Assembly (NCBI GenBank): GCA_022493055.1
Contig: CP092781.1
Span: 434,001-498,000, forward strand
Direction of reading: 5' to 3'
Length of the DNA: 64,000 nucleotides
Origin: Staphylococcus roterodami
GTDB lineage: Bacteria; Bacillota; Bacilli; Staphylococcales; Staphylococcaceae
Part shown: positions 17,379 to 26,008 of the stretch, piece after piece
Numbering within the stretch: the first letter of the stretch is position 1
Layout: each line of letters starts with the position of its first letter
The notes under the pieces: generated by a model
The model's database searches: none
What the model was told of the DNA's origin: nothing
The model's input: only the letters and a program-made list of their open reading frames with translations
Position numbers and translations under genes: made by a program

Positions 17379-18292
17379 TGATTACGTATGATTTAATCGG
17401 CAATACACCATTAGTACTATTAGAACATTTTAGTGACGAGAAAGTTAAAATTTATGCCAAGCTCGAACAATGGAATCCAGGAGGCAGTGTAAAAGATAGG
17501 ATTGGAAAATATTTAGTAGAGATGGCAATTAAAGATGGACGTGTGCGTGAAGGGCAAACTATTGTTGAAGCTACTGCTGGCAATACTGGTATAGGTTTAG
17601 CAATTGCTGCGAACAGACATCACTTGAAATGCAAAATCTTTGCGCCGTATGGATTTTCAGAAGAAAAAATCAATATAATGATAGCACTTGGTGCAAATGT
17701 TTCAAGAACTAGTCAGTCTGAAGGGATGCTTGGAGCACAAAAAGCTGCACGTGCTTATGCTGAGAAATATAACGCTGTTTATATGAATCAATTTGAATCG
17801 TTTCATAATCCAGATACGTACTTTCATACGTTAGGACCTGAACTGATATCAGAATTACATCATATTGATTATTTTGTGGCTGGTATTGGCTCTGGCGGTA
17901 CATTTACAGGTACAGCAAGTTACTTAAAGCAATACCAAGTGCAATGTTATGCAGTAGAACCAGAAGGGTCCGTGTTAAATGGTGGACCAGCACATGCGCA
18001 TGACACTGAAGGCATTGGCTCTGAGAAGTGGCCAACATTTTTAGATAGGACACTTGTTGATGGGATTTTCACAATTAAAGATCGAGATGCTTTTCGAAAT
18101 GTCAAAAGTTTGGCTATGAATGAAGGGTTGTTAGTAGGCAGTTCTTCAGGTGCAGCATTACAAGGTGCATTGAATTTAAAAGCGCAACTAACTGAAGGTA
18201 CGATTGTTGTCGTATTTCCAGATGGTAGTGATCGCTATATGTCTAAACAAATATTTGAATATGAGGAGAATAATAATGAACAAGAAAACTAA
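17378..18292 (+). CDS. mccA: Cystathionine beta-synthase-type PLP enzyme (MccA, CysK/CysM fold)
   Basis: A 304-residue fold-type II PLP enzyme. The Schiff-base Lys is in GGSVKDR near residue 41, the substrate loop is EATAGNTGIG at about residues 63-72, and the phosphate-binding GSGGTFTGT is near residue 170. In Firmicutes this branch joins homocysteine to serine or O-acetylserine to make cystathionine. With the next gene it runs the reverse transsulfuration path from methionine to cysteine. It overlaps mccB by 17 bases. Annotators often call it cysteine synthase; the pairing with mccB favours MccA. Confidence 0.9.
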   Translation: MITYDLIGNTPLVLLEHFSDEKVKIYAKLEQWNPGGSVKDRIGKYLVEMAIKDGRVREGQTIVEATAGNTGIGLAIAANRHHLKCKIFAPYGFSEEKINIMIALGANVSRTSQSEGMLGAQKAARAYAEKYNAVYMNQFESFHNPDTYFHTLGPELISELHHIDYFVAGIGSGGTFTGTASYLKQYQVQCYAVEPEGSVLNGGPAHAHDTEGIGSEKWPTFLDRTLVDGIFTIKDRDAFRNVKSLAMNEGLLVGSSSGAALQGALNLKAQLTEGTIVVVFPDGSDRYMSKQIFEYEENNNEQEN

Positions 18293-19418
18293 ATTAATTC
18301 ATGGTGGGCACACAACAGACGATTATACAGGTGCCGTTACAACACCAATTTATCAAACGAGTACATACTTACAAGATGATATTGGTGATTTGCGTCAAGG
18401 ATACGAATATTCACGAACAGCGAATCCAACGAGAAGTTCAGTGGAAAGTGTTATTGCAGCTTTAGAAAATGGGAAACATGGATTTGCATTTAGTTCAGGT
18501 GTTGCAGCAATCAGTGCAGTAGTCATGTTATTAGATAAAGGGGATCACATTATTTTAAATTCTGATGTATATGGTGGTACATATCGTGCATTGACAAAAG
18601 TATTTACACGATTCGGGATTGAAGTTGATTTTGTAGATACGACATATACAGATACAATTGAACAAGCGATTCGCCCAACGACAAAAATGTTGTTTATTGA
18701 AACACCATCTAATCCATTATTGCGTGTTACAGATATTAAAAAATCTGCTGAGATTGCCAAAAAACATGGTTTGATTTCAGTTGTTGATAATACATTTATG
18801 ACACCTTATTATCAAAATCCATTAGATTTAGGTATCGATATTGTCTTACATTCTGCAACGAAATATTTAGGTGGACATAGTGACGTTGTTGCAGGTTTAG
18901 TTGCCACATCAGATGATACCCTTGCTGAACGTTTAGCATTCATTTCAAATTCAACAGGTGGCATTTTAGGGCCTCAAGATAGTTACCTACTAGTAAGAGG
19001 TATTAAAACGTTAGGTCTACGTATGGAACAAATTAATCGAAGTGTTATTGAAATTATTAAAATGTTACAAGCACATCCAGCTGTGCAACAAGTATTCCAT
19101 CCAAGTATTGAAAGCCATTTGAATCATGATGTACATATGGCACAAGCAGATGGTCATACAGGTGTGATTGCATTTGAAGTGAAAGATACTGAGAGTGCAA
19201 AACAATTAATTAGAGCAACATCTTATTACACATTAGCTGAAAGTTTAGGTGCTGTTGAAAGTTTAATTTCAGTACCTGCATTGATGACGCACGCATCAAT
19301 TCCAGCTGATATTAGAGCTAAAGAAGGTATTACAGATGGGCTCGTTAGAATTTCTGTAGGTATTGAAGATACAGAGGATTTAGTAGAAGATTTAAAACAA
19401 GCGTTAGATACGTTATAA
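18276..19418 (+). CDS. mccB: Cystathionine gamma-lyase / trans-sulfuration PLP enzyme (MccB)
   Basis: A 380-residue fold-type I PLP enzyme of the Cys/Met metabolism family. The cofactor Lys lies in HSATKYLGGHSD near residue 195, with SSGVAAISAV (phosphate and ring stacking) near residue 75 and the substrate Arg near the C-terminus in GLVRISVGIED. The reading frame extends upstream to 18204, but ATG 18276 has GAGGAG 7 bases before it and gives the family N-terminus MNKKTKLIHGG. It splits cystathionine to cysteine, 2-oxobutyrate and ammonia, and can release H2S from cysteine. MetB-like gamma-synthase activity cannot be excluded by sequence; the neighbour argues for the lyase. Confidence 0.9.
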   Translation: MNKKTKLIHGGHTTDDYTGAVTTPIYQTSTYLQDDIGDLRQGYEYSRTANPTRSSVESVIAALENGKHGFAFSSGVAAISAVVMLLDKGDHIILNSDVYGGTYRALTKVFTRFGIEVDFVDTTYTDTIEQAIRPTTKMLFIETPSNPLLRVTDIKKSAEIAKKHGLISVVDNTFMTPYYQNPLDLGIDIVLHSATKYLGGHSDVVAGLVATSDDTLAERLAFISNSTGGILGPQDSYLLVRGIKTLGLRMEQINRSVIEIIKMLQAHPAVQQVFHPSIESHLNHDVHMAQADGHTGVIAFEVKDTESAKQLIRATSYYTLAESLGAVESLISVPALMTHASIPADIRAKEGITDGLVRISVGIEDTEDLVEDLKQALDTL

Positions 19419-19434
19419 ATTATAGATGATAGAG

Positions 19435-19496
19435 GCACTAGCATATATTTTAAGATCAACTTAAATTGATTTTGAAAATGCTAGTGCTTTTTTGTG
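19435..19496 (+). terminator. Terminator of mccAB
   Basis: GCACTAGCAT pairs with ATGCTAGTGC, followed by six T. It implies that metNPQ downstream relies on its own promoter. Confidence 0.85.
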
Positions 19497-19643
19497 TGAG
19501 GCAACGTCTTTAATGTTTTAGTTATGGGGATTGTTGGTCATTTATCTGGATTTAATAGGACGATGGTCATAGTAGTTTCACTAATTGTTATAGTCACATA
19601 GTTCATTTATTTTTTAATTTTTTAGAAAATTCAGCGAATTGTA

Positions 19644-19672
19644 TTGACGATGTCATCAAAGTTACATATAAT
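19644..19672 (+). promoter_or_regulatory. Promoter of metNPQ
   Basis: TTGACG (19644-19649) and TATAAT (19667-19672) are separated by 17 bases and precede metN by 49 bases. Confidence 0.8.
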
Positions 19673-19674
19673 GC

Positions 19675-19701
19675 TCTTATTCCTAGTGAATTGATAAGAA
19701 T
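19675..19701 (+). promoter_or_regulatory. CymR-like operator candidate at metN
   Basis: On the minus strand CTTATC, seven bases, then TAGGAAT, lies directly after the -10 box. It is the counterpart of the mccA site and fits joint repression. The regulator is inferred. Confidence 0.5.
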
Positions 19702-19720
19702 TTGAAGGAGGGGGCTTTGC

Positions 19721-20746
19721 ATGATTGAGTTTCGACAGGTAAGTAAGACCTTTAATAAAAAGAAGCGAAAAATACATGCTTTAAAAGATGTATCATTTAA
19801 GGTCAATCGCAATGATATTTTTGGTGTGATTGGATACAGTGGTGCTGGAAAAAGTACATTAGTAAGACTTGTGAATCATCTTGAAGCTGCCTCAAGTGGT
19901 CAAGTGCTTGTAGATGGACATGATATTACAGATTATAGTGAAAAAGGCATGCGAGAAATAAAAAAAGATATCGGGATGATTTTTCAACATTTTAATTTGT
20001 TGAATTCAGCTACCGTATTTAAAAACGTCGCAATGCCACTCATTTTAAGTAAGAAAAGTAAAAAAGAAATTACGAAACGAGTAACGGAAATGCTTGAATT
20101 TGTAGGTTTAAGCGATAAAAAAGATCAATTTCCTGATGAGTTGTCTGGTGGACAAAAGCAAAGGGTAGCTATTGCAAGAGCGTTAGTTACTAATCCGAAA
20201 ATATTACTTTGTGATGAAGCGACAAGTGCGCTAGATCCAGCAACAACCGCTTCGATATTGGCATTATTAAAAAATGTAAATCAAACGTTTGGAATTACGA
20301 TTATGATAATTACCCATGAAATGCGTGTCATTAAAGATATATGTAATCGTGTTGCTGTTATGGAAAAGGGGCAAGTTGTTGAAACAGGAACAGTGACGGA
20401 CGTATTTAGTCATCCGAAAACGACAATTGCTCAAAATTTTGTATCTACTGTAATCCAAACCGAGCCAAGCTCGCAATTACTACAATATTTAAATGACAGA
20501 CAAGTTGGTGACTATAGAGATTATAAACTCTTTGTAGAAGAAACTCAGTTGACGCAACCTATTGTGAATGATTTGATTCAAATTAATCAAGGGCAGGTTA
20601 AAATATTGTTTTCTTCTATGTCTGAAATACAAGGTAAAACTGTTTGCTATTTATGGCTAAGATTTGATACGAATCAACAGTTTGATGACACGGCAATACA
20701 TCAATATTTTAAAGAGAAAAATATTCAATTTGAGGAGGTGCAATAG
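19721..20746 (+). CDS. metN: Methionine ABC transporter ATP-binding protein MetN
   Basis: A 341-residue ABC ATPase with Walker A GYSGAGKST near residue 38, Q-loop, signature LSGGQKQRVAIARAL near residue 142, Walker B LLCDEATSALDP and the switch His in ITHEM. After residue 265 comes a C-terminal NIL/ACT-like domain, which in MetN homologues binds methionine and inhibits transport when the inside pool is full. GGAGGGGG precedes the ATG. With the next two genes it makes a complete high-affinity importer for methionine and related compounds. Its promoter lies after the mccB terminator. Confidence 0.95.
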   Translation: MIEFRQVSKTFNKKKRKIHALKDVSFKVNRNDIFGVIGYSGAGKSTLVRLVNHLEAASSGQVLVDGHDITDYSEKGMREIKKDIGMIFQHFNLLNSATVFKNVAMPLILSKKSKKEITKRVTEMLEFVGLSDKKDQFPDELSGGQKQRVAIARALVTNPKILLCDEATSALDPATTASILALLKNVNQTFGITIMIITHEMRVIKDICNRVAVMEKGQVVETGTVTDVFSHPKTTIAQNFVSTVIQTEPSSQLLQYLNDRQVGDYRDYKLFVEETQLTQPIVNDLIQINQGQVKILFSSMSEIQGKTVCYLWLRFDTNQQFDDTAIHQYFKEKNIQFEEVQ

Positions 20747-20749
20747 CGT

Positions 20750-21409
20750 ATGTTTGGTTCGGATTTAGATAGCGCGCAGCTTTTACAAGCATTATATGAA
20801 ACGCTATATATGGTGTCGGTTGCTTTATTTTTAGGTGCAGTGATAGGCATACCACTAGGTGTTTTATTGGTGATTACTAGAAAAAATGGTATATGGCCTA
20901 ATATGGTGATACATCAAATTTTAAATCCATTAGTTAACATTTTAAGGTCATTACCATTTATTATTTTGCTTATCGCGATTGTACCATTCACTAAATTAGT
21001 CGTAGGCACTTCAATTGGTACGACTGCTGCAATTGTGCCATTAACAGTATATGTGGCTCCTTATATTGCCCGACTTGTTGAAAATTCTTTGTTGGAAGTA
21101 GATGAAGGGATTATTGAAGCGGCAAAAGCAATGGGAGCTTCACCGTTGCAAATCATTAGATATTTTTTAATACCTGAAGCATTGGGCTCATTAGTATTGG
21201 CAATTACAACTGCGATTATTGGGCTTATTGGTAGTACAGCGATGGCTGGTGCTGTCGGTGGAGGCGGTATCGGCGATTTAGCCCTAGTATATGGCTATCA
21301 ACGTTTTGATACAACAGTCATTATTATTACGGTTGTTGTATTAATTATTATTGTTCAAGTGATTCAAACGTTAGGAAATGTCTTAGCTAGATTTATACGT
21401 AGACATTAA
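20750..21409 (+). CDS. metP: Methionine ABC transporter permease
   Basis: A 219-residue MetI/MetP-type permease with about five membrane helices and the EAA loop DEGIIEAAKAMGASPLQIIRYFLIPEA near residues 120-145 that docks to MetN. It begins 4 bases after metN, and its GAGGAGGTG site lies within the metN end, so the two are translationally linked. The length is usual for the family. It forms the channel for methionine delivered by MetQ. Confidence 0.95.
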   Translation: MFGSDLDSAQLLQALYETLYMVSVALFLGAVIGIPLGVLLVITRKNGIWPNMVIHQILNPLVNILRSLPFIILLIAIVPFTKLVVGTSIGTTAAIVPLTVYVAPYIARLVENSLLEVDEGIIEAAKAMGASPLQIIRYFLIPEALGSLVLAITTAIIGLIGSTAMAGAVGGGGIGDLALVYGYQRFDTTVIIITVVVLIIIVQVIQTLGNVLARFIRRH

Positions 21410-21449
21410 CGATTGATATATAAGTATTAATTTGAAGGGGATTGATAAA

Positions 21450-22292
21450 ATGAAGAAATTATTTGGATTAGTCATTGTAGCATTATTGTTATTGGCGGCG
21501 TGTGGTGGCAATAACGATAAAAAGGTAACGATTGGTGTCGCATCAAATGATACAAAGGCTTGGGAAAAGGTTAAAGAATTAGCTAAGAAGGATAATATTG
21601 ATGTAGAAATTAAGCATTTTTCTGATTACAATTTGCCGAACAAAGCTTTAAATGATGGTGATATTGATATGAACGCGTTCCAGCATTTTGCATTTTTAGA
21701 TCAGTATAAGAAAGCACATAAAGGAACTAAGATTTCAGCTTTAAGTACAACAGTGTTGGCACCTTTAGGTATTTATTCGGATAAAGTCAAGAATGTTAAA
21801 AGTGTGAAAGATGGTGCCAAGGTTGTTATTCCTAATGATGTATCTAATCAAGCTCGTGCGTTGAAGTTATTAGAATCAGCAGGATTAATTAAATTGAAAA
21901 AAGATTTTGGATTGGCAGGAACAACAAAGGATATTATTTCTAATCCTAAACATTTGAAAATTACAGCAGTTGATGCACAACAAACAGCACGTGCATTATC
22001 AGATGTAGATATTGCTGTTATTAATAATGGTGTCGCAACTAAAGCTGGCAAAGATCCAAAAAAAGATCCGATATTTTTAGAAAAATCTGACTCAGATGCT
22101 GTAAAACCATATATTAATATTGTTGCTGTTAATGACAAAGATTTAGACAATAAGACTTATGCGAAAATTGTTGAATTGTATCATTCTAAAGAAGCACAAA
22201 AAGCGCTGCAAGAAGATGTGAAAGATGGAGAGAAACCAGTTAATTTATCAAAAGATGAAATAAAGGCAATTGAAACGTCGTTAGCGAAATAA
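21450..22292 (+). CDS. metQ: Methionine-binding lipoprotein MetQ
   Basis: A 280-residue substrate-binding lipoprotein. ATG 21450 follows GAAGGGG at a normal distance; the in-frame TTG at 21432 would add six residues and is not needed. The signal peptide ends at LLLAAC with Cys18 as the lipid anchor. The NLPA/MetQ fold follows, with HFSDYNLPNKALNDGDIDMNAFQH substrate-pocket residues and the ITAVDAQQTARAL block. Anchored outside the membrane, it captures methionine for MetNP. Annotations as GmpC or a dipeptide-binding protein refer to paralogues that bind Gly-Met. Confidence 0.95.
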   Translation: MKKLFGLVIVALLLLAACGGNNDKKVTIGVASNDTKAWEKVKELAKKDNIDVEIKHFSDYNLPNKALNDGDIDMNAFQHFAFLDQYKKAHKGTKISALSTTVLAPLGIYSDKVKNVKSVKDGAKVVIPNDVSNQARALKLLESAGLIKLKKDFGLAGTTKDIISNPKHLKITAVDAQQTARALSDVDIAVINNGVATKAGKDPKKDPIFLEKSDSDAVKPYINIVAVNDKDLDNKTYAKIVELYHSKEAQKALQEDVKDGEKPVNLSKDEIKAIETSLAK

Positions 22293-22302
22293 GTTAAGTG
22301 AG

Positions 22303-22347
22303 TCCTACAAGCAAAGTTAACACTTATGTTTGTAGGATATTTTTATT
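22303..22347 (+). terminator. Terminator of metNPQ
   Basis: TCCTACAA pairs with TTGTAGGA across a short loop, followed by TATTTTTATTT. Confidence 0.85.
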
Positions 22348-22623
22348 TGACTAATAAAATATTTCAGGATGAGATAGGAGGTGTAACCATTTTATAGTTA
22401 AATATTATGAAATTGTAATAATTTAGATATTGTAAAATCTAATAAGTTGTAATAATTTTAAGGAGTAATTATAAAATTTGATGACACAGTATATGATTTT
22501 TTTGTAATGATAATGTCATCAAACATCAACCTATTATACATAATTAAATCGTATAATGATGTAGTATTCATAAATTCGGATAAAAAGAATGTTAGGAAAG
22601 TTAAGCAAGAGGAGGATTTTAAA
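22348..22623 (+). other. Upstream region of sle1
   Basis: About 275 AT-rich bases lie between the metQ terminator and sle1. The WalR-like box (22503-22519) is the only clear signal, together with a TATAAT at 22552-22557 for which I find no good -35. A long in-frame extension to 22507 lacks coding character. Confidence 0.5.
22503..22519 (+). promoter_or_regulatory. WalR-like box upstream of sle1
   Basis: TGTAAT-GATAA-TGTCAT matches the WalR consensus TGTWAH-N5-TGTWAH at all but one position. WalKR is known to activate sle1 and other autolysin genes in S. aureus. Confidence 0.6.
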
Positions 22624-23628
22624 GTGCAAAAAAAAGTAATTGCAGCTATTATTGGGACAAGCGCGATTAGCGCTGTTGCAGCAACTCAAGCAAATGCGGC
22701 TACGACTCACACAGTACAACCGGGTGAATCAGTGTGGGCAATTTCAAATAAGTATGGGATTTCGATTGCTAAATTAAAATCATTAAATGGTTTGACATCA
22801 AATCTTATCTTCCCAAATCAAGTATTAAAAGTATCAGGATCAAGTAATTCTGCGAGCAATAGTAGTCGTCCATCAACAAATTCAGGTGGCGGATCATACT
22901 ATACAGTACAAGCAGGAGACTCATTATCATTAATCGCATCGAAATATGGTACAACATACCAAAACATAATGCGTCTTAATGGTTTAAATAATTTCTTTAT
23001 TTATCCTGGTCAAAAATTAAAAGTATCAGGTACTGCAAGCTCAAGCAATTCTGCGAGCAATAGTAGTCGTCCATCAACAAATTCAGGTGGTGGATCATAC
23101 TACACAGTACAAGCAGGAGACTCATTGTCACTAATTGCATCAAAATATGGTACAACATATCAAAAAATTATGAGCTTAAATGGCTTAAATAATTTCTTTA
23201 TTTATCCGGGTCAAAAATTAAAAGTAACAGGTACAGCATCTACGAATTCAGGATCTACAACAACGACAAATAGAGGTTACAACACACCTATTTTCAATCA
23301 TCAAAACTTATATACATGGGGTCAATGTACTTATCATGTATTTAATCGTCGTGCTGAAATTGGTAAAGGTATTAGCACTTATTGGTGGAATGCTAATAAC
23401 TGGGATAACGCTGCAGCAGCAGATGGTTACACTATCGACAATAGACCGACTGTAGGTTCTATTGCACAAACTGATGTAGGTTACTATGGACATGTTATGT
23501 TTGTAGAACGTGTAAATAACGATGGTAGTATTTTAGTTTCAGAAATGAACTATTCAGCTGCACCAGGTATTTTAACTTACAGAACAGTACCAGCTTACCA
23601 AGTAAACAATTATAGATATATTCACTAA
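22624..23628 (+). CDS. sle1: Sle1 (Aaa) N-acetylmuramoyl-L-alanine amidase, LysM-CHAP autolysin
   Basis: A 334-residue secreted amidase that cleaves between MurNAc and L-Ala and helps daughter cells separate. GTG 22624 has GAGGAGG 9 bases upstream and begins a clean signal peptide (25 residues, cut after QANA); longer in-frame starts would bury that signal. Three LysM repeats ([17 protein letters not shown] twice) are joined by Ser/Asn linkers, followed by a C-terminal CHAP domain with Cys235 (WGQCTYH) and His290 (YYGHVMFVE). The second and third LysM units are near-identical at DNA level. Length and domain count match the S. aureus protein. Confidence 0.96.
   Translation: MQKKVIAAIIGTSAISAVAATQANAATTHTVQPGESVWAISNKYGISIAKLKSLNGLTSNLIFPNQVLKVSGSSNSASNSSRPSTNSGGGSYYTVQAGDSLSLIASKYGTTYQNIMRLNGLNNFFIYPGQKLKVSGTASSSNSASNSSRPSTNSGGGSYYTVQAGDSLSLIASKYGTTYQKIMSLNGLNNFFIYPGQKLKVTGTASTNSGSTTTTNRGYNTPIFNHQNLYTWGQCTYHVFNRRAEIGKGISTYWWNANNWDNAAAADGYTIDNRPTVGSIAQTDVGYYGHVMFVERVNNDGSILVSEMNYSAAPGILTYRTVPAYQVNNYRYIH
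22846..23235 (+). repeat. Tandem duplication inside sle1 (linker plus LysM)
   Basis: The linker-LysM unit starting AATTCTGCGAGCAAT at 22846 recurs at 23047, a period of 201 bases. The copies differ at scattered, mostly silent positions. It encodes the second and third cell-wall-binding modules. Confidence 0.85.
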
Positions 23629-23654
23629 AGTCTTACGCATATTTATATATTATG

Positions 23655-23694
23655 AACTCCTATTACATTCATGACGTGTGTGATAGGAGTTTTG
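23655..23694 (+). terminator. Terminator of sle1
   Basis: AACTCCTAT pairs with ATAGGAGTT, followed by TTGT. A second hairpin follows immediately. Confidence 0.75.
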
Positions 23695-23700
23695 TATAAG

Positions 23701-23750
23701 AAAAAGGGTTAGTCGAATGAACTTTATGTTCTATATTCGACTAACCCTTT
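23701..23750. terminator. Bidirectional terminator between sle1 and the minus-strand small gene
   Basis: AAAGGGTTAGTCGAAT pairs with ATTCGACTAACCCTTT as a long perfect stem. A runs on the left and T on the right let it work in both directions. Confidence 0.85.
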
Positions 23751-23755
23751 ACTAC

Positions 23756-24025
23756 TTAGTATTCATGTTTTACTTTACGAAGACTTGTAAATAGTCTTGT
23801 ACCATTAGTTATTAATGTAACAATTGCGACCGCTTTTTTGAATTTACGTGGTGATTTGATTGAAATGTAAAAATCTAATAATGTTCCAACTGTACTTAAT
23901 CCTAATGAAATGTAAACTAATTTTTTATTTTTAGCATGATATTTATAGCCATTATAACCATCAACTACAAACCCTGCGATATTTATTAAACTCGATAAAC
24001 GTTGCGATTTTGTACGTTTTGCCAT
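23756..24025 (-). CDS. Small basic membrane protein, function unknown
   Basis: An 89-residue protein starting MAKRTKSQRL, preceded by AGGGGGA 8 bases from the ATG. An in-frame ATG 23 codons upstream has no such site and adds an unlikely N-terminus, so I chose 24025. It has a basic N-terminus and two or three moderately hydrophobic segments (LINIAGFVVDGYNGYKYH, LVYISLGLSTVGTLLDFYI, AVAIVTLITNGTRLF). It sits alone opposite sle1 and shares the bidirectional terminator. I do not recognise a characterised family. Confidence 0.75.
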   Translation of the reverse strand: MAKRTKSQRLSSLINIAGFVVDGYNGYKYHAKNKKLVYISLGLSTVGTLLDFYISIKSPRKFKKAVAIVTLITNGTRLFTSLRKVKHEY

Positions 24026-24171
24026 AATAATAATCCCCCTAGTATGTTCTGTTTCACTGTGAAATATGAATCTATTATATATGTTAGTGTGCACGTTGAC
24101 TACTCATATATGATAACATAATTGTACAATACAATTTGAATAATTGAGTGAACATAGTTGGGGTGACATAG

Positions 24172-24570
24172 ATGATTAAATGTGTTTGTTTAGTTGAAGA
24201 AACAGCTGATAAAATTTTACTAGTACAAGTAAGACATCGAGAAAAGTATTATTTCCCGGGTGGTAAAATTGAAGAAGGGGAATCACAAGTTCATGCACTA
24301 TTACGAGAAATTCAAGAAGAACTAAATATAACATTAACAGAGAATGACATTGAGTATATCGGAACGATTGTAGGTCCTGCATATCCTCAACATGATATGC
24401 TTACAGAATTAAATGGATATCGTTCATTAACTAAAATAGATTGGAACCATGTAACAATTAATAATGAAATTACAGATATTCGTTGGATTGATAAAAAGGA
24501 TGACAAATTGATTGCGCCAGCTGTTAAAGTTTGGATTGAAGAAAATGGTGGTCAATATGCCAAACAATAA
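24172..24570 (+). CDS. Nudix hydrolase
   Basis: A 132-residue Nudix protein. The Nudix box spans GGKIEEGE to REIQEELNI (about residues 34-56), with the metal-binding Glu residues of the REIQEE helix. Members hydrolyse nucleoside diphosphate-linked compounds or oxidised nucleotides; the substrate cannot be called. A GGGGTGA site precedes the ATG. It overlaps the acetyltransferase gene that follows by 14 bases, so the two are made together, though no functional link is evident. Confidence 0.9.
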   Translation: MIKCVCLVEETADKILLVQVRHREKYYFPGGKIEEGESQVHALLREIQEELNITLTENDIEYIGTIVGPAYPQHDMLTELNGYRSLTKIDWNHVTINNEITDIRWIDKKDDKLIAPAVKVWIEENGGQYAKQ

Positions 24571-25042
24571 CACAATTGTCTTACGCAAATATGTCTCAAA
24601 AGATTTACCTATGATTGAAGAATTCCAATTAAGTGACGAAGATTTAAAGTTTGTTAAAACACCTAAGGAAAATATTACAGCAGCATTGTCAGATGATGAA
24701 AGGTATCCAGTCGTCGTAATGAGAGATCAACAGTGTGTTGCTTTTTTTACATTACATCGTGGTAAAGGTGTCAAACCATTTAGCGACCACTCAGGTGCAA
24801 TCTTTTTTAGATCATTTAGTGTGGATCGACGTTTTCGTAATCAAGGGATAGGCAAGTTGGTAATGGAAAAACTCCCATCATTTATATCTGCGACATTTCA
24901 AGATATTAATGAAATCGTATTAACAGTTAATACTGATAACCCACATGCCATGACGCTTTATCGTCGACAAGGGTATCAATATGTTGGAGATAGTGTATTT
25001 GTTGGAAGACCTGTTCATATTATGACGCGTATTTTAACTTGA
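24557..25042 (+). CDS. GNAT-family N-acetyltransferase
   Basis: A 161-residue GNAT protein. The acetyl-CoA pyrophosphate loop RRFRNQGIGKLVMEKL is near residues 92-107, preceded by the beta-4 strand FFRSFSVD and followed by LTVNTDNPHAMTLYRRQGYQYVG, typical of the C-terminal half. ATG 24557, inside the end of the Nudix gene, gives MPNNNTIVLRKY and removes 15 unlikely residues present from the upstream in-frame start. The substrate is unknown. A terminator follows. Confidence 0.88.
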   Translation: MPNNNTIVLRKYVSKDLPMIEEFQLSDEDLKFVKTPKENITAALSDDERYPVVVMRDQQCVAFFTLHRGKGVKPFSDHSGAIFFRSFSVDRRFRNQGIGKLVMEKLPSFISATFQDINEIVLTVNTDNPHAMTLYRRQGYQYVGDSVFVGRPVHIMTRILT

Positions 25043-25046
25043 AAAT

Positions 25047-25123
25047 AAAAGCATCTTTATTATCGTCTAATGCTGATAGTTACTGGAATTTTCAGCAATG
25101 ATGTGTAAAGATGCTTTTTTTGT
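25047..25123 (+). terminator. Terminator of the Nudix-GNAT unit
   Basis: AAAAGCATCTTTA pairs with TAAAGATGCTTTT over a loop with its own internal structure, followed by T. Confidence 0.8.
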
Positions 25124-25161
25124 ATAGGTGATTTTAGATTGATTAACTTAAAAACATTAAC

Positions 25162-25204
25162 AAGCGACCTCGTGCATATCATAAGTATGATTCACAGGTC
25201 GCTT
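25162..25204 (-). terminator. Terminator of the YibE/F pair
   Basis: AAGCGACCT pairs with AGGTCGCTT. On the minus strand the tail is TGTTAATGTTTTT. Confidence 0.75.
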
Positions 25205-25225
25205 AAGTTATATAGTTGCTTTGAT

Positions 25226-26008
25226 TTAATTTATTGTCTCATCATTTTGACGTCGACGAGATGGTCTTTTAATTAAAAATGCTGTAATCCATGCAGTAAT
25301 AGGAATGCTCACTGCTACAGCAATACCGCCTAGTAAAATAAATATAAACTCTTGTGCGAATATTTTCGAGTTGATAATATGGCCGAATGAATATTGGAGT
25401 TTGAAAAACCAAATAAACAAGGCGAGTTGACCACCGAAAAAGGCAAGGTAAATCGTGTTAGCTGACGTTGCTAATATTTCTCTACCCACTCGCATGCCTG
25501 ATTGGAACAATTCATATTGTGTAAGTGTTGGATTTACCTGATGTAATTCGTAGATAGGTGAACTGATTGTAATTGCTAAATCTATCACGGCTGCAATGAC
25601 AGCAAGGATAATAGTAAATACCATAAATTGAATCATATTAATACCGATATTCATTGAATACACATAAGTTTCGTCTTGTTGTTCGGTTGAAAATCCTTGT
25701 AAGTGTCCAATATACACTGACAAATAAATAAGTGTGATTAATAAGATTGTTGTAACGACGGTACTGATAAATGCAGCCTGCGTTTTTACATTATAACTAT
25801 TTAGTACGAATAAATTACACGCTGCGATTATGATGCAGAAAATAAATGTTACGACATAAATTGGCACACCAAAGATAATGAAAACAATACTAATAAGTAA
25901 AATTGCAAAGTTTAAAAATAATGTTAGATAAGAGACAAGTCCTTTTTTTCCTCCGAAAATAACCATTAACAAGAGGAGCAATAACGCTAATATAAATACA
26001 GCATTCAT
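25226..26008 (-). CDS. YibE/F-like membrane protein (short partner)
   Basis: A 260-residue membrane protein of the YibE/F-like family, with a GGKKGLVSYL segment after the first helix and about seven membrane segments. The family block RVGREILATSANTIYLAFFGGQL is near residue 170, and the tail is basic (KRPSRRRQ). Its ATG overlaps the stop of the longer partner by 4 bases, so the two are coupled and probably form one complex. The family is widespread in Firmicutes, and its transported substrate is unknown to me. Nothing nearby helps assign one. Confidence 0.85.
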   Translation of the reverse strand: MNAVFILALLLLLLMVIFGGKKGLVSYLTLFLNFAILLISIVFIIFGVPIYVVTFIFCIIIAACNLFVLNSYNVKTQAAFISTVVTTILLITLIYLSVYIGHLQGFSTEQQDETYVYSMNIGINMIQFMVFTIILAVIAAVIDLAITISSPIYELHQVNPTLTQYELFQSGMRVGREILATSANTIYLAFFGGQLALFIWFFKLQYSFGHIINSKIFAQEFIFILLGGIAVAVSIPITAWITAFLIKRPSRRRQNDETIN

